A DNA stretch of 6,136 nucleotides from Chitinophagaceae bacterium (GCA_003167015.1 PMUF01000605.1:1-6136), one strand, 5' to 3'. Positions 1 to 6,136 are shown, counted from the first letter of the stretch. Program-made: numbers and translations. The notes: generated from the sequence alone by a model not told the origin.

Positions 1-651
1 GATGGTATTCATCGCCAGCCGTTCTAATTTATTTTCCCATTCATCCAGCAGGGCAATACTCAGCTCTGGTGTCCGAATCCAATGTCCCCAGAAAGGGGAG
101 TTATGCAGCAGCACGGCGCTCAGGTCGCCATAGTGCACGTCGGTATTCACCTGGTTGATCGTATGACTGCCGCCGATGACAAGGCTCTTGCCGGTCAGCA
201 GGTCCGAGTCAGGATTGAAATTGTAGTACATCGTCAGGACATCCTTGGCGCCTTTATAATGACAATCCTGTAAACTTTCTTCACTGACTGGGATGAATTT
301 GCTCTTATCGCTGGTCGTGCCGCTGCTCTTGGCAAACCAGGTGACCGGCGTATTCCAGAGGATGTTTTGTTCCCCGTTCATGATACGCTGGATATAAGGC
401 TTCAGGTCGTCATATTCATGGATCGGAACGGCCTGCTTGAAATCGCGGATGGAGAATGTTTTGGAGAAATTATATTTCCGGCCGAACTCAGTATACTGTG
501 CGGAAGTCACCAGGTGTTGCAGCACCTCACGCTGCACGGCGATGGGATTGTTTACCCATTCTTCGATGCGCCCCTGGCGTAATCTGGCAAGTCTCGATAT
601 GGCCGGGCTCAATAGCTTCATTACCGGCAAAATAGTTGAATTGCGGGACAT
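1..651 (-). CDS. GH3 auxin-responsive promoter family protein (N-terminal 217 residues, cut by window edge)
   Basis: This reading frame starts at an ATG at 651 and stays open to base 1, giving 217 residues; the C-terminal part lies outside the window. The start is firm because an in-frame TGA lies five codons upstream with no other start codon between. Residues 109-121 (SSGTTSDKSKFIP) match the ATP/AMP-binding motif of the GH3 branch of adenylate-forming enzymes. The stretch around 160-217, with GDLSAVLLHNSPFW and RTPELSIALLDEWE, resembles bacterial GH3 proteins of Bacteroidota as I remember them. Plant GH3 enzymes adenylate a carboxylic acid (jasmonate, auxin) and join it to an amino acid; the substrate of the bacterial members is not established. 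There is no signal peptide, so a cytoplasmic location is likely. It lies 40 bp downstream of lptB on the same strand with no visible terminator between, so cotranscription is inferred. Family call is strong; function is open. Confidence 0.9.
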   Translation of the reverse strand, partial: MSRNSTILPVMKLLSPAISRLARLRQGRIEEWVNNPIAVQREVLQHLVTSAQYTEFGRKYNFSKTFSIRDFKQAVPIHEYDDLKPYIQRIMNGEQNILWNTPVTWFAKSSGTTSDKSKFIPVSEESLQDCHYKGAKDVLTMYYNFNPDSDLLTGKSLVIGGSHTINQVNTDVHYGDLSAVLLHNSPFWGHWIRTPELSIALLDEWENKLERLAMNTI

Positions 652-691
652 GACGAAGTTAAATCACCAACCCGCCGCAACGACCTGATTC

Positions 692-1501
692 TTAATCCTC
701 CGACCTCAATTCGGCCTGCTCGGCGGCCAGCTTTTCCCCCTGTTGTCTGGCTTCTTCGTACAGGTAATCCTTTCTCTTCAACTCGAAATTACGGCCCAGG
801 TACAACCGCCGGACCTGCTCGTCTTCCGCCAGCTCTTCGGCAGTGCCGTGCTTGAATATCTTTCCGTCAATCAGCAGATAGGCCCGGTCGCAGATGGAGA
901 GCGTTTCGTTGACGTTGTGGTCAGTGATCAATATGCCTATATTCCTGAACTTCAGCCTGGCCACGACTGACTGAATATCTTCTACCGCTATCGGGTCGAC
1001 ACCGGCGAAAGGTTCGTCCAGCAGGATGAATTTAGGGTCCACCGCCAAGGCCCGGGCGATCTCCGTCCGCCTTCTTTCACCCCCGCTGAGGGAATCGCCA
1101 TTGTTCTTCCGTACATGATGCAGATGGAATTCATCCAGCAGCGCTTCCAGCTTCTTCTTTTGCTCGCCCCGGGTCAACTTAGTCATTTCCAGTACGGCTT
1201 TGATATTGTCTTCCACACTCAGCTTGCGGAATACCGAAGCCTCCTGCGGGAGATAACCGATCCCCATCTGGGCCCTTTTGTACATCGGCTGACGGGTGAT
1301 GTCAACATCATTCAGAAAAACCTTCCCCTCGTCCGGCTTGATCAGCCCTACCACCATATAGAAAGTGGTGGTTTTGCCCGCCCCGTTCGGGCCCAGCAGT
1401 CCGACAATCTCCCCTTGCTCCAGCTTCACGGACACATGGTTCACCACCGTCCTGTTGTGATAAGTCTTTACAAGATCCTGCGAATGAATAATAATGCTCA
1501 A
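692..1501 (-). CDS. lptB: LPS export ABC transporter ATP-binding protein LptB
   Basis: LptB is the cytoplasmic ATPase that, with the membrane proteins LptF and LptG, extracts lipopolysaccharide from the inner membrane and drives it toward the outer membrane. The 269-residue product has every ABC ATPase motif: Walker A GPNGAGKTT at 37-45, Q-loop Gln86, signature LSGGE at 138-142, Walker B FILLDE at 158-163 with catalytic Glu163, and H-loop His195. The segment EASVFRKLSVEDN at 87-99 closely resembles the LptB region that contacts the LptFG coupling helices, which separates it from branched-chain amino acid ATPases. The family core ends near YLGRNFEL at 234-241; about 28 charged, probably helical residues follow, beyond the 241-residue length of E. 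coli LptB. The start is a TTG at 1501: no ATG occurs between it and the upstream in-frame TAA. It probably leads an operon with the GH3 gene. Confidence 0.95.
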   Translation of the reverse strand: MSIIIHSQDLVKTYHNRTVVNHVSVKLEQGEIVGLLGPNGAGKTTTFYMVVGLIKPDEGKVFLNDVDITRQPMYKRAQMGIGYLPQEASVFRKLSVEDNIKAVLEMTKLTRGEQKKKLEALLDEFHLHHVRKNNGDSLSGGERRRTEIARALAVDPKFILLDEPFAGVDPIAVEDIQSVVARLKFRNIGILITDHNVNETLSICDRAYLLIDGKIFKHGTAEELAEDEQVRRLYLGRNFELKRKDYLYEEARQQGEKLAAEQAELRSED

Positions 1502-1523
1502 ATCTTTGACGTTATTTTGGACG

Positions 1524-1553
1524 CAAATTTAGGCCCTTGCAGCCAAGGCGCAA
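1524..1553 (-). promoter_or_regulatory. Bacteroidota-type promoter for lptB
   Basis: Read on the minus strand, TTG at 1553-1551 is followed after 19 bp by TAAATTTG at 1531-1524, a perfect match to the -7 consensus TAnnTTTG known for Bacteroidota, with the expected spacing to a -33 TTG. Transcription would begin around 1515-1520, leaving a leader of roughly 15-20 nt before the lptB TTG start. No Shine-Dalgarno sequence is visible. Motif match seen in sequence; activity inferred. Confidence 0.6.
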
Positions 1554-1571
1554 GCTCATTGCCCTAAATTT
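1525..1571. promoter_or_regulatory. Inverted repeat AAATTTAGG / CCTAAATTT in the lptB-metF spacer
   Basis: AAATTTAGG at 1525-1533 is perfectly inverted as CCTAAATTT at 1563-1571, separated by 29 bp. The left arm overlaps the lptB -7 element. The arms could bind a dimeric regulator or simply be two AT-rich promoter-like elements facing opposite ways. At 9 bp and low complexity, chance is possible. Confidence 0.3.
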
Positions 1572-1585
1572 ATAGGTGTTTTAAG

Positions 1586-1600
1586 ACTTATCGACTAAGT
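1586..1600. promoter_or_regulatory. Short dyad ACTTA-N5-TAAGT overlapping the metF promoter element
   Basis: ACTTA at 1586-1590 and TAAGT at 1596-1600 form a perfect inverted repeat around TCGAC. The right arm overlaps the proposed -7 element of metF, a position suited to a repressor site. With only 5 bp per arm, the operator role is speculative. Confidence 0.25.
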
Positions 1601-1603
1601 TTG
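1596..1603 (+). promoter_or_regulatory. Probable -7 promoter element for metF
   Basis: TAAGTTTG matches the Bacteroidota TAnnTTTG consensus exactly and lies 37 bp before the metF ATG, implying a leader of about 30 nt. There is no good TTG/TTTG box 17-23 bp upstream; the nearest T-rich stretch is TGTTTT at 1577-1582, which is too close. This promoter may therefore be weaker or need an activator. Confidence 0.45.
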
Positions 1604-1640
1604 CGCACAAAAGCGGACCGAATCTCCGCATATTCTGACT

Positions 1641-2594
1641 ATGAAGGTTATAGAACACTTACAGCAGGCCAAAAAAACCCACGTCTCTTTCGAAATTCTT
1701 CCCCCCCTGAAGGGAAAGACCATCAACTCGATTTACGATCACCTCGACCCGCTGATGGAATTCAAGCCCTCGTTTATCAACGTCACCTATCATCGCAGCG
1801 AGACGATGTTCAAGAAGAAGTCCGACGGCACCTTCGAGAAAGTCGAAGTCCGCAAACGGCCCGGCACAGTCGGCATCTGCGCGGCGATCATGAACCATTA
1901 TAAGATCGACGCTGTCCCCCACCTTATCTGCGGCGGTTTTGCCAAGCGCGAAACCGAGGACGCCCTCATCGATCTGCATTTCCTGGGAGTCGATAACGTA
2001 CTCGTCCTCCGTGGCGACGCTGCCAAGAACGAGAGCTCCTTCGAACCCGAACCCGACGGCCATCGCTACGCCATCGATCTGTTGAAACAGGTCGTCTGTC
2101 TCAACCAGGGCGTTTATCTGGAAGAAGATATCAAGAATGGAGGAAAAACGAACTTCTGCATCGGTATAGCCGGCTACCCCGAAAAACACTTCGAAGCGCC
2201 TAACCTCGAAACCGATCTCATGTACCTCAAGGCCAAGGTAGAAGCGGGGGCCGAGTACGTGACCACACAGATGTTCTTCGATAACCAGAAATACTTCGAT
2301 TATGTGAAAGCCTGCCGTGACATGGGCATCCATGTTCCTGTCATACCGGGCCTTAAGCCTATCACGAATAAGAAGCAACTGTCAATGCTGCCGAAAGTAT
2401 TCCATGTGGATCTGCCCACCGACCTGTCCAGCGCTATCCTCCAATGCAAAAATGACGCGGAAGTCGAGAAAGTAGGCACCGAATGGCTGATCATGCAGAG
2501 CCATGAATTGAAAAAGGCCGGGGTGCCCGTGCTTCACTATTACACGCTTGGCAAGCCCAAGGTCATCGAGGAAGTGGTGAAGGCTGTGTTTTAA
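1641..2594 (+). CDS. metF: 5,10-methylenetetrahydrofolate reductase MetF
   Basis: MetF is a cytoplasmic flavoenzyme (FAD, NAD(P)H) that reduces 5,10-methylene-THF to 5-methyl-THF, the methyl donor for methionine synthase. The 317-residue product shows the family's TIM-barrel landmarks in order: SFEILPP at 16-22 with Glu18, equivalent to catalytic Glu28 of E. coli; VTYH at 48-51; PHL at 93-95; LRGD at 123-126 with Asp126, equivalent to Asp120; AGYPEKH at 177-183; and TQMFFD at 209-214 with the folate-contacting Gln210. It is about 20 residues longer than E. coli MetF. The extra length sits mainly at 58-76, a Lys/Arg-rich loop, and at 153-170. The ATG at 1641 gives the usual short N-terminus before the SFE motif; no Shine-Dalgarno is present. 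It diverges from lptB and overlaps the stop of the downstream convergent gene. No SAM-type riboswitch fits in the short leader. Confidence 0.95.
   Translation: MKVIEHLQQAKKTHVSFEILPPLKGKTINSIYDHLDPLMEFKPSFINVTYHRSETMFKKKSDGTFEKVEVRKRPGTVGICAAIMNHYKIDAVPHLICGGFAKRETEDALIDLHFLGVDNVLVLRGDAAKNESSFEPEPDGHRYAIDLLKQVVCLNQGVYLEEDIKNGGKTNFCIGIAGYPEKHFEAPNLETDLMYLKAKVEAGAEYVTTQMFFDNQKYFDYVKACRDMGIHVPVIPGLKPITNKKQLSMLPKVFHVDLPTDLSSAILQCKNDAEVEKVGTEWLIMQSHELKKAGVPVLHYYTLGKPKVIEEVVKAVF
2591..2594. other. Shared palindromic TTAA double stop of two convergent genes
   Basis: The metF stop TAA occupies 2592-2594 and the minus-strand isomerase stop TAA reads from 2593 to 2591. The four-base palindrome TTAA thus ends both genes, which overlap by 4 bp with no intergenic space for a terminator. 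Confidence 0.95.
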
Positions 2595-4576
2595 CGCCCG
2601 GGCTCATCGGAGCCGCCCGCCGCTGCTGGCTTCGGCAGGCTTGCCAGCACTGCCTCGTCGATCTTCACCGGATATTTCTTCTTCAGCTCATTAATCCATT
2701 GATCTTCCAGCCAGGTTTGGTAGTCATTGATGACAAATCCCCTGGCATCCCGGAAGTCGCGGGGCGACCGGTCATGATAGACGTGCAGGATATAGGAAAA
2801 GCTCTCCGTATTGTCCGTTTTATTGGTGACAGGCGCCGTCAGCGAACCTTCCGCAGGATCGGAATGTCCGACACCGGGTATCTGCGCCAGCTCATAGCGG
2901 CCTGAATCGGCCTGCACGGCGGCCCCGGCACTGTCCGCCAGCTTTCTCCATCCGCCTGCGCCATTGCTCCGCAGCCCGGCCGCCAGCGTTGCTGCCGTCT
3001 TTTCATTGTTGCAGGTGAACAACAGGGCATCCGCACTCGCATTCCACCAGTATTTGTCCTTATGCGCCTCATAATAATTCTTCAATGCTGCGCTGTCGGT
3101 CGAGGCCTTGTCCCAGATCTTTCGTTGCATGATCTCGAACAGTAAGTTCCCCTCTTTGAACTCCGTCAGTTGAAAGGCAAAGTCGGAGTTATACTGTTCG
3201 AGGTGATTGCGGTAATACTCCATAGCCACCCGTTCGACATATCGCTTGAACAGGTCTTTGTCCGAAATGCCGGCGCCTGGCCGCTGCGGCTTCATCGTTC
3301 TGGAATAATCCAGCCATTCTTTGGCGATATAATTGCGCTGATCGAGAGAGAACAAGATAGTAGAAGAGCTCAGGCTATGGTAAGAGGACAAAGCGGGATT
3401 GCGTTGCACGCTGTCAGTAAACGCCCAGAGATCATCCTCCGGGTAATCGGCACGCCGGAAATTCGTCGCCCGGTAAATCCTCGCCAGGAGCGCCTGACGA
3501 CTCACCTCCACCCGGGGATCGTTAAGGACTTGTGGCTTCAGCATGGCCGACGCCTGTGCGTCGAACTCGCGCGGAAAGGGCTTCCTGTCGATGCGTTTGA
3601 TAATATGGTAACCATACGGGCTCAACAGGGGCCGGCTGATCGCCCCATTCCTGTCCAGCGCATAGGCCGTCGCCTCGAAGGCCGAGTCATATTTTCCGAT
3701 ACCGAACTCCGGCAGCTCACCGCCGTTCTGATAGGAGAGGTTGTCCCCGCTATATGTCTTCGCCATGGTGGAGAAATCGGCCCCGTTCTGCAGCAGCGTA
3801 TACAGAGAATCGGCTCTTTTCCGGACGGCTTCCTGTGTGGCAGGCGTCGCAGACGGTCCAAAGGGCAGTAATATCTGCGCTATCTTCATTCGGCCGAGCG
3901 ACTTTCTTTCCGCCACCACTTTAAAAATGTGGTAACCACCCTTGCTGTGGTAGGGCTTGGAGAAATGCCCGGGAGACAGCGAATAGGCCAGGTTTTCCAG
4001 CTCGTAGGGAAGAGTGAAGACCGTAATATACCCAATCCTGCCTCTATTGATTTTCACCGAAGGGTCTTCCGAAATGATCGATGCAACCTCGCCGAATTTT
4101 TTACCTTTTTTTAACTCTTCATAGGCTGCCATCGCCTTGTCATATCCCCTCAGCGTGTCGGTCGCCGATGCGTTCTTCGGAAGAGCGATATAAATATGCT
4201 CCAGCAACAGATCCTTCTGCCCCCGGACATAGGCCTCTTTCACCAGCTTGTCCAGACTCTCCTCATCTTTAAGGTAGGTCTCCGCCACCTGGTTCCGGAA
4301 GTTCTGTAACTCCGTCCGCTGTGCCGGCAGCGTGTCCAGCTGTGCATCATAGGCTGCCCTGACCTTTAACTTATATCGGATATATAGCGCAAGGTAGTCC
4401 CGGTAGGAGGTCGGGGCAGCTGCCAGATGGTTGTTATTCTTGATATAAGCTTTCAGGAATTCCTCTTTGCTGACACCCGTGCCGTCGATCGTAAAAAGAG
4501 ATTGCGCACTGACGCCGGAGGAAAGAAAGAGGATAAGGATAGGAATGAGGATCGACCGACCGAATGGGATGCTCAT
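2591..4576 (-). CDS. Secreted parvulin-type peptidylprolyl isomerase (SurA/PpiD-like foldase)
   Basis: The product is probably a periplasmic foldase that isomerises proline bonds and chaperones outer-membrane or secreted proteins. From the ATG at 4576 it has 661 residues. A signal peptide spans 1-24 (Arg7, a hydrophobic core, then VSA before Gln25). An alpha-helical SurA-like N-region follows. The first parvulin (PpiC) domain is at about 126-222 and is degenerate, with NRGRIGY where GG is usual. A better-conserved second one is at about 230-330, containing NGGELPEFG and SPYGYHIIK. The remaining 330 residues are unlabelled; about 510-605 may be a decayed third parvulin-like unit. An ATG at 4594 would add six residues (MENPIE) whose two acidic residues spoil the signal peptide n-region, so I prefer 4576, though the longer form is possible. 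It follows the redoxin gene by one base. Confidence 0.88.
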   Translation of the reverse strand: MSIPFGRSILIPILILFLSSGVSAQSLFTIDGTGVSKEEFLKAYIKNNNHLAAAPTSYRDYLALYIRYKLKVRAAYDAQLDTLPAQRTELQNFRNQVAETYLKDEESLDKLVKEAYVRGQKDLLLEHIYIALPKNASATDTLRGYDKAMAAYEELKKGKKFGEVASIISEDPSVKINRGRIGYITVFTLPYELENLAYSLSPGHFSKPYHSKGGYHIFKVVAERKSLGRMKIAQILLPFGPSATPATQEAVRKRADSLYTLLQNGADFSTMAKTYSGDNLSYQNGGELPEFGIGKYDSAFEATAYALDRNGAISRPLLSPYGYHIIKRIDRKPFPREFDAQASAMLKPQVLNDPRVEVSRQALLARIYRATNFRRADYPEDDLWAFTDSVQRNPALSSYHSLSSSTILFSLDQRNYIAKEWLDYSRTMKPQRPGAGISDKDLFKRYVERVAMEYYRNHLEQYNSDFAFQLTEFKEGNLLFEIMQRKIWDKASTDSAALKNYYEAHKDKYWWNASADALLFTCNNEKTAATLAAGLRSNGAGGWRKLADSAGAAVQADSGRYELAQIPGVGHSDPAEGSLTAPVTNKTDNTESFSYILHVYHDRSPRDFRDARGFVINDYQTWLEDQWINELKKKYPVKIDEAVLASLPKPAAAGGSDEPGR

Positions 4577-4580
4577 TTCA
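4574..4580 (-). promoter_or_regulatory. Stop-start junction TGAAATG (translational coupling)
   Basis: On the minus strand the redoxin stop TGA (4580-4578) is followed after one base by the isomerase ATG (4576-4574). A GGAAAA stretch ends about 12 bases before this ATG and could be a weak ribosome-binding site, but reinitiation by ribosomes leaving the redoxin gene is the likelier route. If the ATG at 4594 is used instead, the genes overlap by 17 bp in different frames; coupling is likely in either case. Confidence 0.6.
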
Positions 4581-6020
4581 ATTGGATTTTCCATGCTGCA
4601 ATTTCAGGTTTATGACTTCGTCAAGTTGCTGATAAGTCAATTTCTTGGCTATAATACGTTTGTCTTTGTCCAGTAAATAGAGAATGGGGGTCTCATAGAC
4701 ATCATACAACTGCCGGAAGCCGGGCTGTCCGGCCTTTTCCGTGGCATCCTGGTGCTCCTTCGTTTCATAAACGTGTGTCCAGTCGGTTAAATTGTGATCC
4801 TTAATGAATTGCAGCCAGGCTTCCTTGCCGCCGTCAACCATCACGCCATAGATCTTTACGCCCTCCTGCTGCCATTTGGCCTTGAAAATAGAGTCCACTT
4901 TGGGCACCGTCTCCTTGCAATGACTACAGGTCGGGTCCCAGAAACAGATGACCGTGAATTTGGCGTCCACTCCATATAACGGCCGCAGGGCGCCTGTGCT
5001 GTCCACCATCTCCAGGTTCGGCGCCGGCTGACCGATCTGGTTGGCCATCATGCTGTATGCCCTGTCATTCAGGAACTTCCGGTATTTTTCCGTAAAGAAT
5101 TCCGTCTCCCCGGCATTGATATATTTGTCGAACAGATGGACGAAAACCGCATCCTGCCCCATGTACTGGGGATTGATATATTTCTGGACGAAAAAGACCA
5201 TCAGGTACTGGAACATCGGCTTGCTGACGCGGGCTTCCAGCAACATCTTGTCGGCGTCCTTCTCGATCGAATCGGCCTGCGGCGGTACCAGGTCCCTGAA
5301 ATATTTATCCAGCCGGGGTTCGAACACAGGGGTACGCGTCAGGCGCTCGTCGGTAAAGTCGATGCCATCCCAGTAGTGCGATTTGTAATAACGATACGCA
5401 AAAGTACTGTCATATTTGCCTCCCGGCTGCTGTGCCGCCGGCGGGATGACGGGCTCTTTCAACAGCTGGAATAACGTGGCCAGCAACGAGGTCGGATAAC
5501 GGGCGGCAATGTCCTCCCGGTATTTTTGTATCTCGTCGTTCAGCTGTTTCATTTTGTCCCTTAGCCGGCTGGAGTCGGCCCTGGTACGGGTTTTTGCGAG
5601 CTCCTTCTGGGCGGCGGTGATCTCGCCGCCCTTTTGGGCAGTATATCGTGTATAGGCTTGAAAAACAGTATTATCCGTAGATCCTGTGAAGACCACGCTG
5701 GCAGGCAGGTTCGTCGTGTCCGCCGCGACGGAGAAATGTTGCTGGGAGTCGATCAGCAGCTCGAAAAGGATAGACCTGCTGGGAGAGACGATGAAGTAGA
5801 CGCCGCCGGGGAGTTTGTCCTTTCCGCTGAACAGGCCGTCGCTGTTGCCGTCCAGCTGCGCCGAATCAGCCAGGGCCTTGATCTTTCCATAATAATAACC
5901 CAGGTAAACTTTTCCGCCCGTATAAGGCTTCAGGTGGAGGTGGATAGAATAGCCGCTCTGCTGAGGATAGGCTTGTATCAAACAAAGGCAGGTTGCCAGG
6001 GACAATAGGATTTTGCTCAT
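4578..6020 (-). CDS. Secreted TlpA/AhpC-like thiol-disulfide redoxin with DUF4369-type N-terminus
   Basis: This 480-residue protein is probably an envelope thiol-disulfide oxidoreductase. A signal peptide covers about 1-17 (Lys3, hydrophobic core, cleavage after IQA). Residues about 24-120 look like the beta-rich DUF4369 module common before Bacteroidota TlpA-like domains. About 130-172 is a charged helical stretch, probably a short coiled coil, followed by a helical DUF5106-like middle region to about 325. The C-terminal thioredoxin fold begins at IGQPAPNLEM (329-338), has the active site CSHC (Cys365, Cys368) within FWDPTCSHCKETVP, and the cis-proline at Pro445 (ETPILYLLDKD). The ATG at 6020 is the first start after an in-frame TAA upstream. 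It heads a two-gene unit with the isomerase. Substrate unknown; the domain names come from recall of similar proteins, not from a search. Confidence 0.87.
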   Translation of the reverse strand: MSKILLSLATCLCLIQAYPQQSGYSIHLHLKPYTGGKVYLGYYYGKIKALADSAQLDGNSDGLFSGKDKLPGGVYFIVSPSRSILFELLIDSQQHFSVAADTTNLPASVVFTGSTDNTVFQAYTRYTAQKGGEITAAQKELAKTRTRADSSRLRDKMKQLNDEIQKYREDIAARYPTSLLATLFQLLKEPVIPPAAQQPGGKYDSTFAYRYYKSHYWDGIDFTDERLTRTPVFEPRLDKYFRDLVPPQADSIEKDADKMLLEARVSKPMFQYLMVFFVQKYINPQYMGQDAVFVHLFDKYINAGETEFFTEKYRKFLNDRAYSMMANQIGQPAPNLEMVDSTGALRPLYGVDAKFTVICFWDPTCSHCKETVPKVDSIFKAKWQQEGVKIYGVMVDGGKEAWLQFIKDHNLTDWTHVYETKEHQDATEKAGQPGFRQLYDVYETPILYLLDKDKRIIAKKLTYQQLDEVINLKLQHGKSN

Positions 6021-6027
6021 ACGCCCG

Positions 6028-6035
6028 TAAAATTA
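6028..6035 (-). promoter_or_regulatory. Possible -7 promoter element for the redoxin-isomerase unit
   Basis: On the minus strand TAATTTTA matches TAnnTTTG in all but the last base and lies 7 bp before the redoxin ATG. The T9 run (complement of 6053-6061) sits about 17-20 bp upstream, where a -33 box would be. The spacing to the ATG would make the transcript nearly leaderless, so this is a weak candidate. Confidence 0.25.
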
Positions 6036-6047
6036 GACCTTTACGCC

Positions 6048-6136
6048 GTGCGAAAAAAAAATAAGAACATCACATTGGCCAATGTCCTGGTTGAACATTA
6101 TGCCGCAGAAGGCAAGTCCCTGGCCCGGGTCGACGG
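6048..6136 (+). CDS. rlmD: Probable 23S rRNA (uracil-5)-methyltransferase RlmD, N-terminal fragment (TRAM domain)
   Basis: From a GTG at 6048 a frame of 29 codons runs off the right edge. It begins with a basic stretch (RKKNKN) and continues with VLVEHYAAEGKSLARVD, which matches the start of the RNA-binding TRAM domain in RlmD/RumA-type SAM-dependent methyltransferases. These modify a uracil of 23S rRNA (U1939 in E. coli) to 5-methyluracil. No ATG lies between the upstream in-frame TAG (6006-6008) and this point, so GTG is the best start; TTG at 6075 is the alternative. A run of nine A (6053-6061) forms codons 3-5. It diverges from the redoxin gene across 27 bp. The iron-sulfur and catalytic parts are outside the window, so related TrmA/RlmC-type methyltransferases cannot be excluded. 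Confidence 0.65.
   Translation, partial: MRKKNKNITLANVLVEHYAAEGKSLARVD

Noticed and set aside
82..688. Three short plus-strand open frames
   Set aside because: They are antisense to or overlap the GH3 coding sequence, whose minus-strand frame is open throughout and carries family motifs.
1565..1572. TAAATTTA as an alternative plus-strand promoter element for metF
   Set aside because: The final G of TAnnTTTG is missing and the nearest upstream TTG (1537-1539) is 25 bp away; the element at 1596-1603 fits better.
1604..1640. SAM-type riboswitch ahead of metF
   Set aside because: The leader after the likely promoter is about 30 nt, far too short for a known SAM aptamer.
1659..2378. Open frame of 239 codons on the minus strand, opposite metF
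   Set aside because: It lies wholly antisense to a clear MetF and shows no recognisable motif; GC-rich codon usage in metF explains the open frame.
2599..2649. GC-rich hairpins just past the metF stop (GGCTC/GAGCC at 2601-2614; TGCTGGC/GCCAGCA at 2624-2649) as terminators
   Set aside because: Neither is followed by a T run, and both lie inside the isomerase coding sequence (Ala/Pro/Gly-rich C-terminus), where GC-rich inverted repeats arise by chance.
3170..3871. Open frame of 233 codons on the plus strand, opposite the isomerase gene
   Set aside because: It is antisense to the parvulin domains, resembles no family, and is a mirror effect of codon bias.
5967..6020. Lipoprotein signal on the redoxin (Cys11 or Cys13 near the N-terminus)
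   Set aside because: LAT before Cys11 and TCL before Cys13 do not fit the lipobox; cleavage by signal peptidase I after IQA is more plausible.

Overview
The window is ordinary chromosomal DNA from a Bacteroidota bacterium, most likely of the Chitinophagaceae type. Three things support this: the protein families and their wording (a bacterial GH3-family protein, a DUF4369-type TlpA-like redoxin, a multi-domain parvulin foldase), TAnnTTTG-type promoter elements, and start codons without Shine-Dalgarno sequences. The lineage is inferred from protein character, not from a database search. The DNA is fairly GC-rich and densely coding. No gap exceeds 300 bases; the longest non-coding stretch is the 139-bp spacer at 1502-1640.

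Layout from left to right. (1) Minus strand, 1-651: the first 217 residues of a GH3 auxin-responsive-promoter family protein, running off the left edge. (2) Minus strand, 692-1501: lptB, the ATPase of the lipopolysaccharide export machine, 40 bp upstream of the GH3 gene and probably cotranscribed with it. (3) 1502-1640: a divergent promoter region with a good minus-strand promoter for lptB, a weaker plus-strand one for metF, and two dyads. (4) Plus strand, 1641-2594: metF, methylenetetrahydrofolate reductase. (5) Minus strand, 2591-4576 (or 4594): a secreted parvulin-type peptidylprolyl isomerase that converges on metF and shares a TTAA double stop with it. (6) Minus strand, 4578-6020: a secreted TlpA/AhpC-like redoxin with a CSHC active site, immediately upstream of the isomerase and probably translationally coupled to it. 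(7) Plus strand, 6048 to the right edge: the first 29 codons of a probable 23S rRNA uracil methyltransferase (rlmD), starting with GTG and diverging from the redoxin gene across only 27 bp.

How the genes fit together: two minus-strand units serve the cell envelope. lptB powers LPS transport to the outer membrane, and the redoxin-foldase pair probably reduces or isomerises disulfides and proline bonds in exported proteins. metF and rlmD are housekeeping genes for one-carbon/methionine metabolism and rRNA modification. I see no mobile element, CRISPR array, RNA gene or clear novel defence-type system. The points worth a second look are the lptB-GH3 pairing, the redoxin-foldase coupling, the compact gene junctions, and the A9 run at the rlmD start.
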